A stretch of DNA of 64,000 nt, from positions 1 to 64,000 of the forward strand of contig WGMD01000020.1 in assembly GCA_016125255.1 (NCBI GenBank), in the 5' to 3' direction. Shown here piece by piece: positions 16,125 through 23,876 of the stretch. Each line of letters starts with the position of its first letter. The stretch's first letter is position 1. The notes beneath the pieces are model-generated. The model saw only the letters and a program-made list of their open reading frames with translations, was not told where the DNA came from and made no database searches. A program made the position numbers and the translations under genes. Source of the DNA: Planctomycetota bacterium. GTDB taxonomy: Bacteria; Planctomycetota; Phycisphaerae; Phycisphaerales; Zrk34.

Positions 16125-17210
16125 TCATTCCCGGATCGCTTCCCAAGCCCTGACGATCGCGTCGTCAGCGATGTCGTTACGCATGATGACTTCGCCGAGG
16201 CGGGTGGGGAGGATCAAACGGATGCGGGCGTCTTTGACTTTTTTGTCGAGGCGCATGGAGGCGAGCAGGGTGCTCGAGTCGGCGAGTTTGGCGCGGACGG
16301 GGAGGCCGATGTTGACGAGGAGGGCAGCGAGGCGTTCGAGGACGGCGGGGGGGCAGAGGCCGATTTCGACGGCGAGGGTCGTCGCGGCGACCATGCCCAA
16401 GCTGACGGCCTCGCCGTGCTCGATGGTGCCGTAACCGGTCGTGGCTTCGATGGCGTGCGCGAAGGTGTGGCCGAAGTTGAGGTGGGCCCGGACGCCGGTT
16501 TCCTTTTCGTCCTCCATCACGACGGCGGCTTTGATGGCGACGTTGCGCTCGATGAGTTCGACCATCGCTGCGGGTTTGATTGCCTGAATCTTCGGCAGAT
16601 TTTCATCAATGAAGTCGATCAGCGACGCATCGCGAATCACGCCATGCTTGACGCACTCGGCGAGCCCGCATCGCAGTTCGCGCGGCGGGAGCGTCGCCAG
16701 CACGAGCGGGTCGATGATGACGACGACGGGTTGATGAAACGCGCCGATGAGGTTTTTTCCTTGCGGGACGTTGACGCCGACTTTCCCGCCGACGCTCGCA
16801 TCGACCATGGCCAGCAGCGACGTCGGCACCTGGACAAACGGCACGCCGCGGAGGTACGTCGCCGCGACGAACCCGACGGTGTCGCCGGTGATGCCGCCGC
16901 CGAGGGCGATGACGGGGCTGCGTCGTTCGAGGCGGTCGTCGAGCATGACGTCGTACATTTTCGCGACGGTGTCGAGCGTTTTGTGCGATTCGCCGGGGAT
17001 CATCGTGCCGGACGTGACGGTGTATCCGGCCGACCGAAGCGACGTCGTCGCGCGGCCGCCGTAGATGTTGTGCACATTCGCATCGGCGAACAGCGCGCAT
17101 CGATCATGCGGCGCAAGCCCGCGCACGATCGCCCCCATCCGGTCCAACGCCCCCGGCTCGATCAAAACCTCGTACGCATGATGCGGCAGCTTGATTGCAA
17201 CGCTCGGCAT
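16125..17210 (-). CDS. aroB: 3-dehydroquinate synthase
   Basis: 361 aa, normal length. AroB converts DAHP to 3-dehydroquinate in the shikimate pathway, using NAD+ and a divalent metal. The NAD-binding and active-site core is plain: ALGGGITGDTVGFVAATYLRG, QVPTSLLAMVDASVGGK VGVN, FHQPVVVIIDP, and metal ligands in ELRCGLAECVKHG and NFGHTFAHAIE with EHGEAVSLGM. It begins 3 bases after the stop of the membrane protein gene at 17214-18074, so the two share a transcript. Confidence 0.97.
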   Translation of the reverse strand: MPSVAIKLPHHAYEVLIEPGALDRMGAIVRGLAPHDRCALFADANVHNIYGGRATTSLRSAGYTVTSGTMIPGESHKTLDTVAKMYDVMLDDRLERRSPVIALGGGITGDTVGFVAATYLRGVPFVQVPTSLLAMVDASVGGKVGVNVPQGKNLIGAFHQPVVVIIDPLVLATLPPRELRCGLAECVKHGVIRDASLIDFIDENLPKIQAIKPAAMVELIERNVAIKAAVVMEDEKETGVRAHLNFGHTFAHAIEATTGYGTIEHGEAVSLGMVAATTLAVEIGLCPPAVLERLAALLVNIGLPVRAKLADSSTLLASMRLDKKVKDARIRLILPTRLGEVIMRNDIADDAIVRAWEAIRE

Positions 17211-17213
17211 GAA

Positions 17214-18074
17214 TCACTCGACATCTTCAAAGGGCTTGGGGTGGTGCTGCGCCAGCACGTCCAGCGCGTCCGCCGGGTTCTCCGGCAATTCGATCTCCGG
17301 CTCGGCGTCCGCTTCGTCCGCCGATGCCGACGCCGCCGCTTTCCGCGCTTCCTCTTTCTTCTGGCGGTATTCTTCCCATCGCTGCGGCGGCGTCAACAGC
17401 GCATCGCGCCCGCGACGAAACAATCGCACCAGCATCCACCCCAGAAACATCGCCATCGCACCGATCACCACCGCGATGAGGTACGGCGAATAACTCCGCT
17501 CCGCCGCGTTCATCACCGCCAGCTTCTTGCCCACGAACGTCAGATACAGCCGTCCCTCGCCCTTGATGTTCTTCTCGTTGAGCACCTTGTAGAACCGCGC
17601 CGCCACGCGCACTTTCGATCCCGTCTCCGCCAGCATGTTCCGATTCAACTGAAGCACCGGCGCGTGAAGATCCGGCGGATCCGTCAGATACACGATCGCC
17701 ATGTCCTCCGCCGTCAGATCGCCCGGCTTCTTGTCAAAGCCCCGCACCTGCACGATCAGACTCCGCACCTTGTCCCATCCCTCGCGCGACAGTTCCGCCC
17801 TCGGCTCCTCCGCCAGCAGCACGCCCTCGATCAGACAAAGCTTCCCGCGCCACTCCGCCGGGCTGTCCATCATCTGCGCGTAATCCGGAATCGTCGCCCC
17901 CGCTTCCGATCCGTCCGACGTCGCCGCGTTTTCCAGAAGCGCATACAACGCCGCCTCGTCCACGGTCGCCGACCCGTCCGCCGCCGTATCCAGCCGCGTC
18001 TTCTGCGAATCCGTCAGCGGCGCCGCCCCCATCAGCACGGCCGCCGCCATCAGAATGTAAAGCGTCTTTCGCAT
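17214..18074 (-). CDS. Exported membrane-anchored protein of unknown function
   Basis: 286 aa. I start at 18074 (MRKTLYILMAAAVLMGAAP), a clear signal peptide; the longer frame to 18170 crosses a hairpin repeat. A periplasmic region of about 180 residues (with KLCLIEGVLLAEEPRAEL and VAARFYKVLNEK, suggestive of an OB-fold-like domain) is followed by one transmembrane helix (YLIAVVIGAMAMFLGWMLV, about residues 205-225) and a charged cytoplasmic tail rich in Glu/Ala. No family recognised. Operon partner of aroB; the functional link is not obvious. Confidence 0.78.
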   Translation of the reverse strand: MRKTLYILMAAAVLMGAAPLTDSQKTRLDTAADGSATVDEAALYALLENAATSDGSEAGATIPDYAQMMDSPAEWRGKLCLIEGVLLAEEPRAELSREGWDKVRSLIVQVRGFDKKPGDLTAEDMAIVYLTDPPDLHAPVLQLNRNMLAETGSKVRVAARFYKVLNEKNIKGEGRLYLTFVGKKLAVMNAAERSYSPYLIAVVIGAMAMFLGWMLVRLFRRGRDALLTPPQRWEEYRQKKEEARKAAASASADEADAEPEIELPENPADALDVLAQHHPKPFEDVE

Positions 18075-18140
18075 CGGTCCATTGTATCGACGCCGCACGA
18101 TGCCCGCAGTTCGCGCCGACGAGGCATTCTCATGCATCGA

Positions 18141-18165
18141 GAAGCCCACGGATTTCATCCGTGGG
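18141..18165. repeat. GAAGCCCACGGAT hairpin
   Basis: CCCACGGAT / ATCCGTGGG (18145-18153, 18157-18165) with a TTC loop, in the divergent spacer between 17214-18074 and 18283-19254. The left flank GAAGCCCACG is shared with the hairpin at 10572, so this is a dispersed repeat family rather than a site specific to this promoter. Confidence 0.65.
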
Positions 18166-18282
18166 TCCACGAAAAATCCCTACATGGATGAATAAAATCC
18201 CCGCGTGCCCGCGTTTCATGGATAGCGCCCGTTCATGCCACTTGATGCGCGACCCGCCCGCGCGATTCGGGAAAGTCATTCG

Positions 18283-19254
18283 ATGCTGCGCCATGTTGTC
18301 CGCCTCGCCGTGTTGATCGGTCTGTGCTGTGCGTCCGTCCAGGCCGCGGAGGGCGATGCGCCCGCGGAACTGTTAAGCCCGCGCGCGGTGGAGTACACGA
18401 CGTTTCAGCGCGACAAGCTCACGCTGCATGCATGGGTCGGCGAGCATGTCGCCGTGCTCACGCCGACCGCCGACCTCGACGCCGCGACGATGACGAAGAT
18501 GGTGCGCGGCCTCGATCGGGTGTATGCGTTCTACCGCACATCGACCGGGCGCGATCCCAAGGCGATCAAGACGAAGATGATCGACGGGCGGACGACCGTG
18601 GCGGTGGTCGCAAAGACCTGCGGGGCCGGCTGCGGCAACGTCGGGGCGACCGGCATCGAGATGATGCCCGAGTATTTTCAGGAGCTCTACACCGGCCTCA
18701 AAAAGCGCGATCAGTGGGATCAGGTGATCTGCTACGAATTCGGCCGCAACTTCTGGTTCGCCGGCCCGCAGCTTGAGTATCAGGGCGATGACAACCCGCG
18801 CTCCGTGCAGACCGGTTACGCCGTGTTCATGCGCTTCATGTCCATGCAATCCGCCGGCCTCGACGGCGGACCCTTCCGCGGCAAATCCTTCGACGAATTC
18901 AAGCAAACCGTCGAAGGCCTCGTCGACCTCTACGAAAAAGACGCGTCCCTCACATGGGCGAATACGCTCCGCGTCGACAAGGCCCCGGCCAACCCGATGG
19001 ACCTCAACGGCACCGACCTGTTCGCCGGCTTCTGCTTCCGTCTCCGCCGCATGTACGGCGACGACTTCGTCGGCAAACTCTGGCAGGAAGCCGCCAAACG
19101 CCCCAAAGCCAAAACCTCGCAAGACGCCCTGGACAACTTCGTCATCGCCGCCAGCATCGCGGCCCACGCCGACCTGTCCTCCCTCTTCGCCGACCGCTGG
19201 CGCTGGCCCCTCTCCGACGCCGCCCGCAAACTGGCGCACGACGCCGGCTCCTGA
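18283..19254 (+). CDS. Secreted protein, possibly an inactive gluzincin-like peptidase
   Basis: 323 aa. ATG at 18283 opens a signal peptide (VVRLAVLIGLCCASVQA). Residues 40-110 contain the hydrophobic strands of a peptidase-like N-terminal lobe (LTLHAWVGEHVAVLTP). Near residue 165 is QVICYEFGRNFWF: this aligns by eye with the HELGHNFW-type zinc site of M60-like peptidases, but both His are replaced (Y and R) while Glu and Asn are kept. If that is right the fold is kept but zinc catalysis is lost. No other domain. The role may be binding rather than cleavage. Followed by a hairpin terminator at 19267-19288. Confidence 0.7.
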   Translation: MLRHVVRLAVLIGLCCASVQAAEGDAPAELLSPRAVEYTTFQRDKLTLHAWVGEHVAVLTPTADLDAATMTKMVRGLDRVYAFYRTSTGRDPKAIKTKMIDGRTTVAVVAKTCGAGCGNVGATGIEMMPEYFQELYTGLKKRDQWDQVICYEFGRNFWFAGPQLEYQGDDNPRSVQTGYAVFMRFMSMQSAGLDGGPFRGKSFDEFKQTVEGLVDLYEKDASLTWANTLRVDKAPANPMDLNGTDLFAGFCFRLRRMYGDDFVGKLWQEAAKRPKAKTSQDALDNFVIAASIAAHADLSSLFADRWRWPLSDAARKLAHDAGS

Positions 19255-19266
19255 TCGCCCGAAATG

Positions 19267-19288
19267 GCCCCGCGTTTCCACGCGGGGC
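19267..19288. terminator. GCCCCGCGT/ACGCGGGGC hairpin
   Basis: Perfect 9-bp arms and a TTCC loop 13 bases after the stop of the preceding gene. It resembles the other short hairpins in this window in placement; no U-tract. Confidence 0.55.
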
Positions 19289-19333
19289 TCACTTCATTAA
19301 AAGCGCGCCTCATCAAGGAAGCCCTAAGAGCGT

Positions 19334-19455
19334 GTGTGAGAGGGCGGCGTTTAACGAGCCGCGACCGTGAGGGAGCGGTCACGGCGCCGCTCATGGATGC
19401 TCGTTTCGACCGCTCCCTGACGGTCGCGGCTCGTCGATCGATGGCCTTCTCACAC
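19334..19455. repeat. Large inverted-repeat element (MITE-like)
   Basis: Inner arms of 26 bases (19355-19380 and 19408-19433; CGAGCCGCGACCGT...) match with a single mismatch; outer arms GTGTGAGA / TCTCACAC (19334-19341, 19448-19455) close the element at about 122 bases. No coding capacity. The shape is that of a nonautonomous palindromic repeat. Confidence 0.75.
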
Positions 19456-19507
19456 ATGTTCCGAGTGGCAACGTGAAGCCCGCATCGCTTCGCCCGCATC
19501 ACTCGCC

Positions 19508-20017
19508 TCAATTCTCCGCCAGCTTCAGCACCAATTTTCCCTTCGACGCCTTGCCGCACGCGCGGCAGAACGTGCGGGCGAGCATCTCCGAACGCATGCG
19601 TCGATGACGCCGCCCCAGCTCCCGATCGCACCCCGGGCAGTACATGATGTATCGCCCCTGGACCGTTTGCACTTCCTCCCCCGCGAGCCGCACCGGCCTC
19701 GCCCCGACGCGCCGGCACGCCGCCTTCCAGATTTCATTGTGCCCGTTCCGCACCCCCGCGATGGCGTGCGCGATCTCGTGCAGGATCGTCTCGCGTACTT
19801 CCTCATCGCCGTTGAGCGCCACAAGATGGCGCGAGAGCGTGATTGTTTTGGTTTCGATGATTTTCCCCGTCCCCGCCACGCGCCGCCGCCGCACCTGCGC
19901 ACTGCCGAGCTGCCGCTTGCCCCGGCTCCACGCGAATCGCCACCCCGCCGCATGCACCCCATGCGCCTTCATCAGCGCCATCGCAAGTTGTCCCGCCTCT
20001 TCGTGCGTCATGCTCAC
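19508..20017 (-). CDS. SprT-like zinc metalloprotease-fold protein
   Basis: 169 aa, a usual SprT-like length. The zinc-site helix ETILHEIAHAIAG (HExxH) is followed by the third-ligand region GHNEIWKAACRRVGARP, the SprT arrangement. A C-terminal zinc ribbon has CPGC and CRAC pairs (YIMYCPGCDRE, TFCRACGKASKG). SprT-domain proteins include the DNA-protein-crosslink protease Spartan; bacterial SprT function is less clear. Cytoplasmic. It lies at the left edge of the cassette-like region and does not itself look like a cassette gene. Confidence 0.88.
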   Translation of the reverse strand: MSMTHEEAGQLAMALMKAHGVHAAGWRFAWSRGKRQLGSAQVRRRRVAGTGKIIETKTITLSRHLVALNGDEEVRETILHEIAHAIAGVRNGHNEIWKAACRRVGARPVRLAGEEVQTVQGRYIMYCPGCDRELGRRHRRMRSEMLARTFCRACGKASKGKLVLKLAEN

Positions 20018-20164
20018 CGCTCAGCGTCGTCACCGACAACCTTACCGACTCAAGCACACGGGTCAACACCCGCCGCCCGCGCCGCCGCACGACTCATCAT
20101 TCAAATTGCAAGCCGTCGCGTAGGGCAGGATTTATCCTGCCGCCTCAATTCGTGCACGTGGCGC
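20018..20164. other. Spacer left of cassette A, holding a MITE-like repeat
   Basis: No gene. The attC site expected downstream of the lipoprotein cassette is not visible; a palindromic repeat (20119-20201) occupies that place. Confidence 0.4.
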
Positions 20165-20201
20165 TCAATGACCCAAACGGCAGGATGAATCCTGCCCTAC
20201 G
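20119..20201. repeat. TAGGGCAGGAT...ATCCTGCCCTA repeat, copy 1
   Basis: An 83-base element with inverted ends CGTAGGGCAGGATTTATCC and GGATGAATCCTGCCCTACG, each itself palindromic. Copy 2 is at 21568-21652. The ends match but the interiors differ. Its right part encodes the last dozen residues of the lipoprotein gene. Confidence 0.8.
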
Positions 20202-20584
20202 TCACTAACTCCATCGTGCTGCCGAATGAACGCTCGCAAGTCGCCCAGCGATGCAAGCTGCTGCTCAGGCAACTGAACCTCGCAGCAAAAGTAACCCGCC
20301 AAGAAAACCTCTGAGCCGTCGGAGAAGCGGAACAGAGTGGCGCCGTCGTCGTGCGTGAGATGGTGTGAACGAAACCAAAAGCGTGATGAGCTGCCGTCGC
20401 GACAACTGATGATGCCTGCCTCTGTGCCGTCGGCGAGAATGGCGCGACGAACGTAGTCATTGTAGCCGCGCTCCAAAGTCAGTGACGCCGGGTCTGAACT
20501 GCTGGCGCGTTGAACCTCGCGCTGGGCATTCGAGGAGCATCCGGCGAGGATGACAGCAAACGCTATGAGCAGGAGTGCACGCAT
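20165..20584 (-). CDS. Cassette A: small lipoprotein of unknown function
   Basis: 139 aa. ATG at 20584 lies 4 bases from the attC1 boundary, as expected for an integron cassette gene. Signal peptide with lipobox (IAFAVILAGC, Cys at residue 15), so membrane-anchored. The body contains GYNDYVRRAIL and GSEVFLAGYFCC; no family recognised. The last residues (GQDSSCRLGH) are translated from the inserted palindromic repeat, so the native C terminus has probably been replaced. Confidence 0.7.
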   Translation of the reverse strand: MRALLLIAFAVILAGCSSNAQREVQRASSSDPASLTLERGYNDYVRRAILADGTEAGIISCRDGSSSRFWFRSHHLTHDDGATLFRFSDGSEVFLAGYFCCEVQLPEQQLASLGDLRAFIRQHDGVSDVGQDSSCRLGH

Positions 20585-20587
20585 GAC

Positions 20588-20687
20588 GCCTAACGGACTG
20601 ACATTCACTGGCCGGCCCGGCGCCAACCAGCTCTGAAATCACGAGGACCGTTCCGCCGGGCCGGTCCAGTGCAATGTTGGGTTAGGC
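20588..20687 (-). other. Integron attC recombination site 1
   Basis: 100 bases with the full attC architecture: outer R boxes GCCTAAC (20588-20594) and GTTAGGC (20681-20687) fitting RYYYAAC/GTTRRRY; an unpaired spacer of 6 bases left and 3 right; L boxes ACATTCACTGG on the left and CCAGTGCAATGT on the right, where one C is extrahelical; a second extrahelical T; then a GC-rich stem (CCGGCCCGGCG / CGCCGGGCCGG) and a variable loop. The stop codon of cassette B (TAA, 20682-20684) lies inside the R box, typical of cassettes. Confidence 0.85.
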
Positions 20688-21203
20688 AGCCCGGCGTCGG
20701 ATCGGATCGCTTCGCTTGGGTATTAAGCGCGGTGCAAGCAGTACGATCGCCAAGCTCAGAAGCATGATGAGCCACCCAACCCATTCGCGATCGCCGATCG
20801 GCCAGATCGCATCCAAAGCGATGATGCCGACAAAGGAGATGACCCAAAAGAGCAACCCGCGGCGCATCCAAGACCAGCACTCCCGACGGCACCTTTCGTA
20901 CCCCTTCATCCCGTAGCGATCGGCAATCAGCATCTGCGGTATGCCAAAGGGGAAAACGAAGTTTATGATTCGCCACACCCACGGCAACGGACGATTAGCG
21001 CGAGCTTGATCGACCATCGCCTCTTCCTGCAACGCCGTCTCAACTTTCCTGGCGACCGTAGGATCAATCTCGCGTCGCTCGACTTCGCGCCGGGCGGCAG
21101 CCAACGCCTCCGGAGTGTATTCCGACCCGTGACCGATCATGTCGAGCAATTCGTGATCGGGCATCGCTTCCAGACGAGATTCAAAACCATGCGGTAGCGT
21201 CAT
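20682..21203 (-). CDS. Cassette B: membrane protein of unknown function
   Basis: 173 aa. The ATG at 21203 is 10 bases from the attC2 boundary; the stop is inside attC1. The N-terminal 75 residues are acidic and helical (MPDHELLDMIGHGSEYTPEALAAARREV has the pattern of a short soluble helical domain). Three hydrophobic segments follow (about residues 78-95, 117-135, 143-160), ending in a basic tail PKRSDPIRRRAA. I recognise no family, which is normal for integron cassettes. Confidence 0.75.
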   Translation of the reverse strand: MTLPHGFESRLEAMPDHELLDMIGHGSEYTPEALAAARREVERREIDPTVARKVETALQEEAMVDQARANRPLPWVWRIINFVFPFGIPQMLIADRYGMKGYERCRRECWSWMRRGLLFWVISFVGIIALDAIWPIGDREWVGWLIMLLSLAIVLLAPRLIPKRSDPIRRRAA

Positions 21204-21212
21204 GGCGAGCCT

Positions 21213-21321
21213 GCCTAATGTAAAAGGCTCAGTTGCCGGCCGCCCGCAGTAAGCGAGCTACAGACCAACAACAAAATATCAATCGCGGGCACAGCCGGTC
21301 AACTGCAGCCGCTGGTTAGCG
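21213..21321 (-). other. Integron attC recombination site 2
   Basis: About 109 bases with the same plan as attC1: R boxes GCCTAAT and GTTAGCG (less perfect), unpaired spacers again 6 and 3 bases, L boxes GGCTCAGTTGCCGG and CCGGTCAACTGCAGCC pairing except for an extrahelical T and C at the same relative positions as in attC1, and an inner GCCCGC / GCGGGC stem. The matching spacing and bulges in two different sequences argue strongly for real attC sites. Confidence 0.8.
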
Positions 21322-21535
21322 GGCACTCTTGCGGAAGATAGACGTCTAGATCGTTGTGGTGGCCGACATAAGCAAGCCAACCGCCCTTTACAGGAAAGAG
21401 GTACGCATCGTTATCGACGCACCAACCATGAGACAAGAGTGTGGAGACCAGCTCAACGACTTCGTCGGTCGATTCAAGAAGAACGACGCGGTGATGTGCT
21501 AATGCTGATACTTCTTGTGTTTCGATACCCGCCAA
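21299..21535 (-). CDS. Cassette C: small protein of unknown function
   Basis: About 78 aa from a TTG at 21535; the frame is open further upstream but only through a MITE-like repeat (21568-21652). Recognisable protein-like sequence is HHRVVLLESTDEVVELV, HGWCVDNDAYLFPV and GGWLAYVGHHNDLDVYLP. The stop lies inside attC2. The true N terminus may have been lost to the repeat. No family recognised; no signal peptide visible. Confidence 0.5.
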   Translation of the reverse strand: MAGIETQEVSALAHHRVVLLESTDEVVELVSTLLSHGWCVDNDAYLFPVKGGWLAYVGHHNDLDVYLPQECPLTSGCS

Positions 21536-21567
21536 TGGCGGGACCGCCTCACGTCCCACGCAGTGTT

Positions 21568-21652
21568 GTAGGGCAGGATTCATCCTGCCTCCCGCCGCAG
21601 GTATGGTGCGCGACTTCGGGTCTTTCAATGGCAGGATGAATCCTGCCCTACG
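21568..21652. repeat. TAGGGCAGGAT...ATCCTGCCCTA repeat, copy 2
   Basis: 85 bases with the same inverted ends as the copy at 20119-20201. It sits immediately upstream of cassette C and may have removed its original 5' end. Confidence 0.8.
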
Positions 21653-21717
21653 CGACGGCGTTCGACGCGATCGACGGTGTTCGATCATCGAATGATCATA
21701 TGTCTCGCGTGGCGGGT

Positions 21718-21793
21718 CCGCCCGGACACGGTTGACATGATGATACCCGAGGTTCGTCGATGCCCCGTCGCGCGACGGGCGCGGGTCGCACGC
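21718..21793. repeat. 76-bp direct repeat, left copy
   Basis: Matches 22201-22276 with about six mismatches (core CCGCCCGGACACGGTTGACA). The two copies flank the small membrane protein gene at 21808-22140. The unit includes its own short palindrome GTCGCGCGAC. Confidence 0.75.
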
Positions 21794-21807
21794 ATCAGTT
21801 TCCAGAG

Positions 21808-22140
21808 CTATTCGTGCAGTGATAGAAATGGAACGATGCAGCTTACTGCAAAGTACAAAACCGATAGGATCATATTGACGATTCCAGCCCACTGCATCCA
21901 ACCACGGATAAGTTGGCGGCCTTTTGACTGGTCGTGCTTAAAGGCAGCACTGTATATGCAAAGCCCGATGAGTCCTTGTACGGGGCTGAACGCCAAGCCC
22001 AAGAACCCAAATAGCGGTGCTTCGGGCGCACCAATTATGCCGATCCATACTCGCGTCATGAATGCGTCCAACAGAAGGCATATGGCGCACCCAATGACCG
22101 CTGCCATGGTCAGAATATGACTTTGTCGGGTTGCCATCAT
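21808..22140 (-). CDS. Small membrane protein between direct repeats
   Basis: 110 aa, start at 22140 (MMATRQSHILTMAAVIGC). Three hydrophobic segments (about residues 10-30, 40-60, 80-105), the last followed by SLHE. The segment FGFLGLAFSPVQGLIGLC is Gly-rich. No family recognised. It lies beyond the recognisable attC sites, bounded by 76-bp repeats, so it may be part of the same cassette-like region or of a small repeat-flanked insertion. Confidence 0.6.
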   Translation of the reverse strand: MMATRQSHILTMAAVIGCAICLLLDAFMTRVWIGIIGAPEAPLFGFLGLAFSPVQGLIGLCIYSAAFKHDQSKGRQLIRGWMQWAGIVNMILSVLYFAVSCIVPFLSLHE

Positions 22141-22188
22141 CAATAGTCTTTGTGGATCCGAGCCGACGTTACATAATCGGGAAGTCCT

Positions 22189-22319
22189 GTCGGTCCGGGC
22201 CCGCCCGGACACGGTTGACATAATGATACCCGATGCTCGTCGATGCCCAGTCGCGCGACGGGCACGGGTCGTACGCCGCAACCCTGTTCGTCACGCGTGT
22301 CCGGGCTGGCCCGGACCTA
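22189..22319. repeat. GTCCGGGC palindrome element with right copy of the 76-bp repeat
   Basis: Ends are inverted: GGTCCGGGCCCGCCCGGAC on the left, GTCCGGGCTGGCCCGGACC on the right. The right copy of the 76-bp direct repeat (22201-22276) is inside. Probably a complete nonautonomous element, of which 21718-21793 is a partial copy. Confidence 0.65.
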
Positions 22320-22321
22320 CG

Positions 22322-22465
22322 TCACTGCGTGCGCAATTTGGGAGGCCGGCGGCTGACGCCGAGTTGCGGGAGAATGGCCACGACGAGAACGATGACGATG
22401 CCAAGCAGGAAGAGGACCGAGAAGAGAACGGAGCCGGGGGGTTGGGCGCGGGCGGTGCGGTTCAT
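22322..22465 (-). CDS. Small single-helix membrane protein
   Basis: 47 aa. ATG at 22465 has GGAG about 8 bases upstream. One transmembrane helix (FSVLFLLGIVIVLVVAILP) with a polar N terminus and a basic C-terminal tail. No family recognised; the good ribosome site and clean topology support it. Confidence 0.5.
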   Translation of the reverse strand: MNRTARAQPPGSVLFSVLFLLGIVIVLVVAILPQLGVSRRPPKLRTQ

Positions 22466-23023
<558 letters not shown>

Positions 23024-23308
23024 TCAGTGTTTGTAGACTTTGTGTTTGGGGCGGTCGGAGAGGATCTGTTCCTTGCCCCAGGTGGTGACGGCTTTGAAGG
23101 CGTCGGAGCGGATGAAGTCGGTGAAGGCCTGTTCGTCGTTCCATTCGGAGACGATGAGGTAGGAGGCGTCATCGTTGATGTCGCGGTAGAGATGGGAGGC
23201 GGTGTGGCCGGGGGCGGCGTTGAGTGCGGCGAGGACGGCGTTGAATTTGGATTCGAAGTCGTGCTGCTTGCCGGGGAGGGTGTGGTAGTTCATGCCGACG
23301 GTGATCAT
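23024..23308 (-). CDS. Antibiotic biosynthesis monooxygenase (ABM)-like protein
   Basis: 94 aa, the usual size. The start at 23308 (MITVGMNYHTLPGKQHDF) has GGAG 7 bases upstream. The dimeric alpha/beta-barrel ABM fold is indicated by the first strand, then HLYRDINDDASYLIVSEWNDEQAF with the conserved Glu-Trp, and the final helix FIRSDAFKAVTTWG. Family members are small monooxygenases, heme-degrading enzymes or detoxifiers; the substrate cannot be told. No operon partner. Confidence 0.82.
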   Translation of the reverse strand: MITVGMNYHTLPGKQHDFESKFNAVLAALNAAPGHTASHLYRDINDDASYLIVSEWNDEQAFTDFIRSDAFKAVTTWGKEQILSDRPKHKVYKH

Positions 23309-23606
23309 TTTTAACTCCGGGGTGGGGGGAAGGGGGTTGGGGAGAGGGGTTTGGGGATGATTGTAACGGAAAAGGGGTCGCGGGGCGGGGATGTGGATAT
23401 TGAGGGGGCGGGTGGATAGGATTTGATGCTCGCCCATGCGGCGATCGCGTATCTTGATGGGTTCTGGTGCGTTCATAGGCCGCGCACCGGGCTCGTCGGG
23501 CTCCAGCGGTCGGGAGTGGGTCGCGCTCGTTAGGCAGGCCTGAATCCGAAAGCCGGTCCCGTGCAGGGCTCCCGGCGCTAACGAACGCGAACCTGCGAGG
23601 TGCGAC

Positions 23607-23876
23607 ATGTTTGGTTTACCCGGCGGCTCGGAGTGGATGGTCATTCTCGTCGTGGCGCTGCTGATTTTCGGCAAGCGTCTGCCTGAAGTCGGGCGATCGA
23701 TGGGGCGAACGATCACGGAATTCAAGAAGGGCATGGCGGGCATCGGCGACGAGGTCGAACAGGACATGCGTCGCGTCGATCGTCAGATCGCCGCCAAGAG
23801 TGAAACCCAGCCGTCCTCTCCGGCCGCCGAGACGACGCCGACTTTGACTGAGGAACATCATGCACATCACACCTGA
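23607..23876 (+). CDS. tatA: TatA/TatE family translocase subunit (first of tandem pair)
   Basis: 89 aa. Canonical TatA plan: short N terminus (MFGLPGG), single transmembrane helix ([19 protein letters not shown] with the FGKRLPE hinge) and an amphipathic helix ([15 protein letters not shown]), then a polar His-rich tail. TatA multimers form the pore for folded twin-arginine substrates such as the DUF1501 proteins in this window. It overlaps the next tatA by 17 bases. Confidence 0.93.
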   Translation: MFGLPGGSEWMVILVVALLIFGKRLPEVGRSMGRTITEFKKGMAGIGDEVEQDMRRVDRQIAAKSETQPSSPAAETTPTLTEEHHAHHT

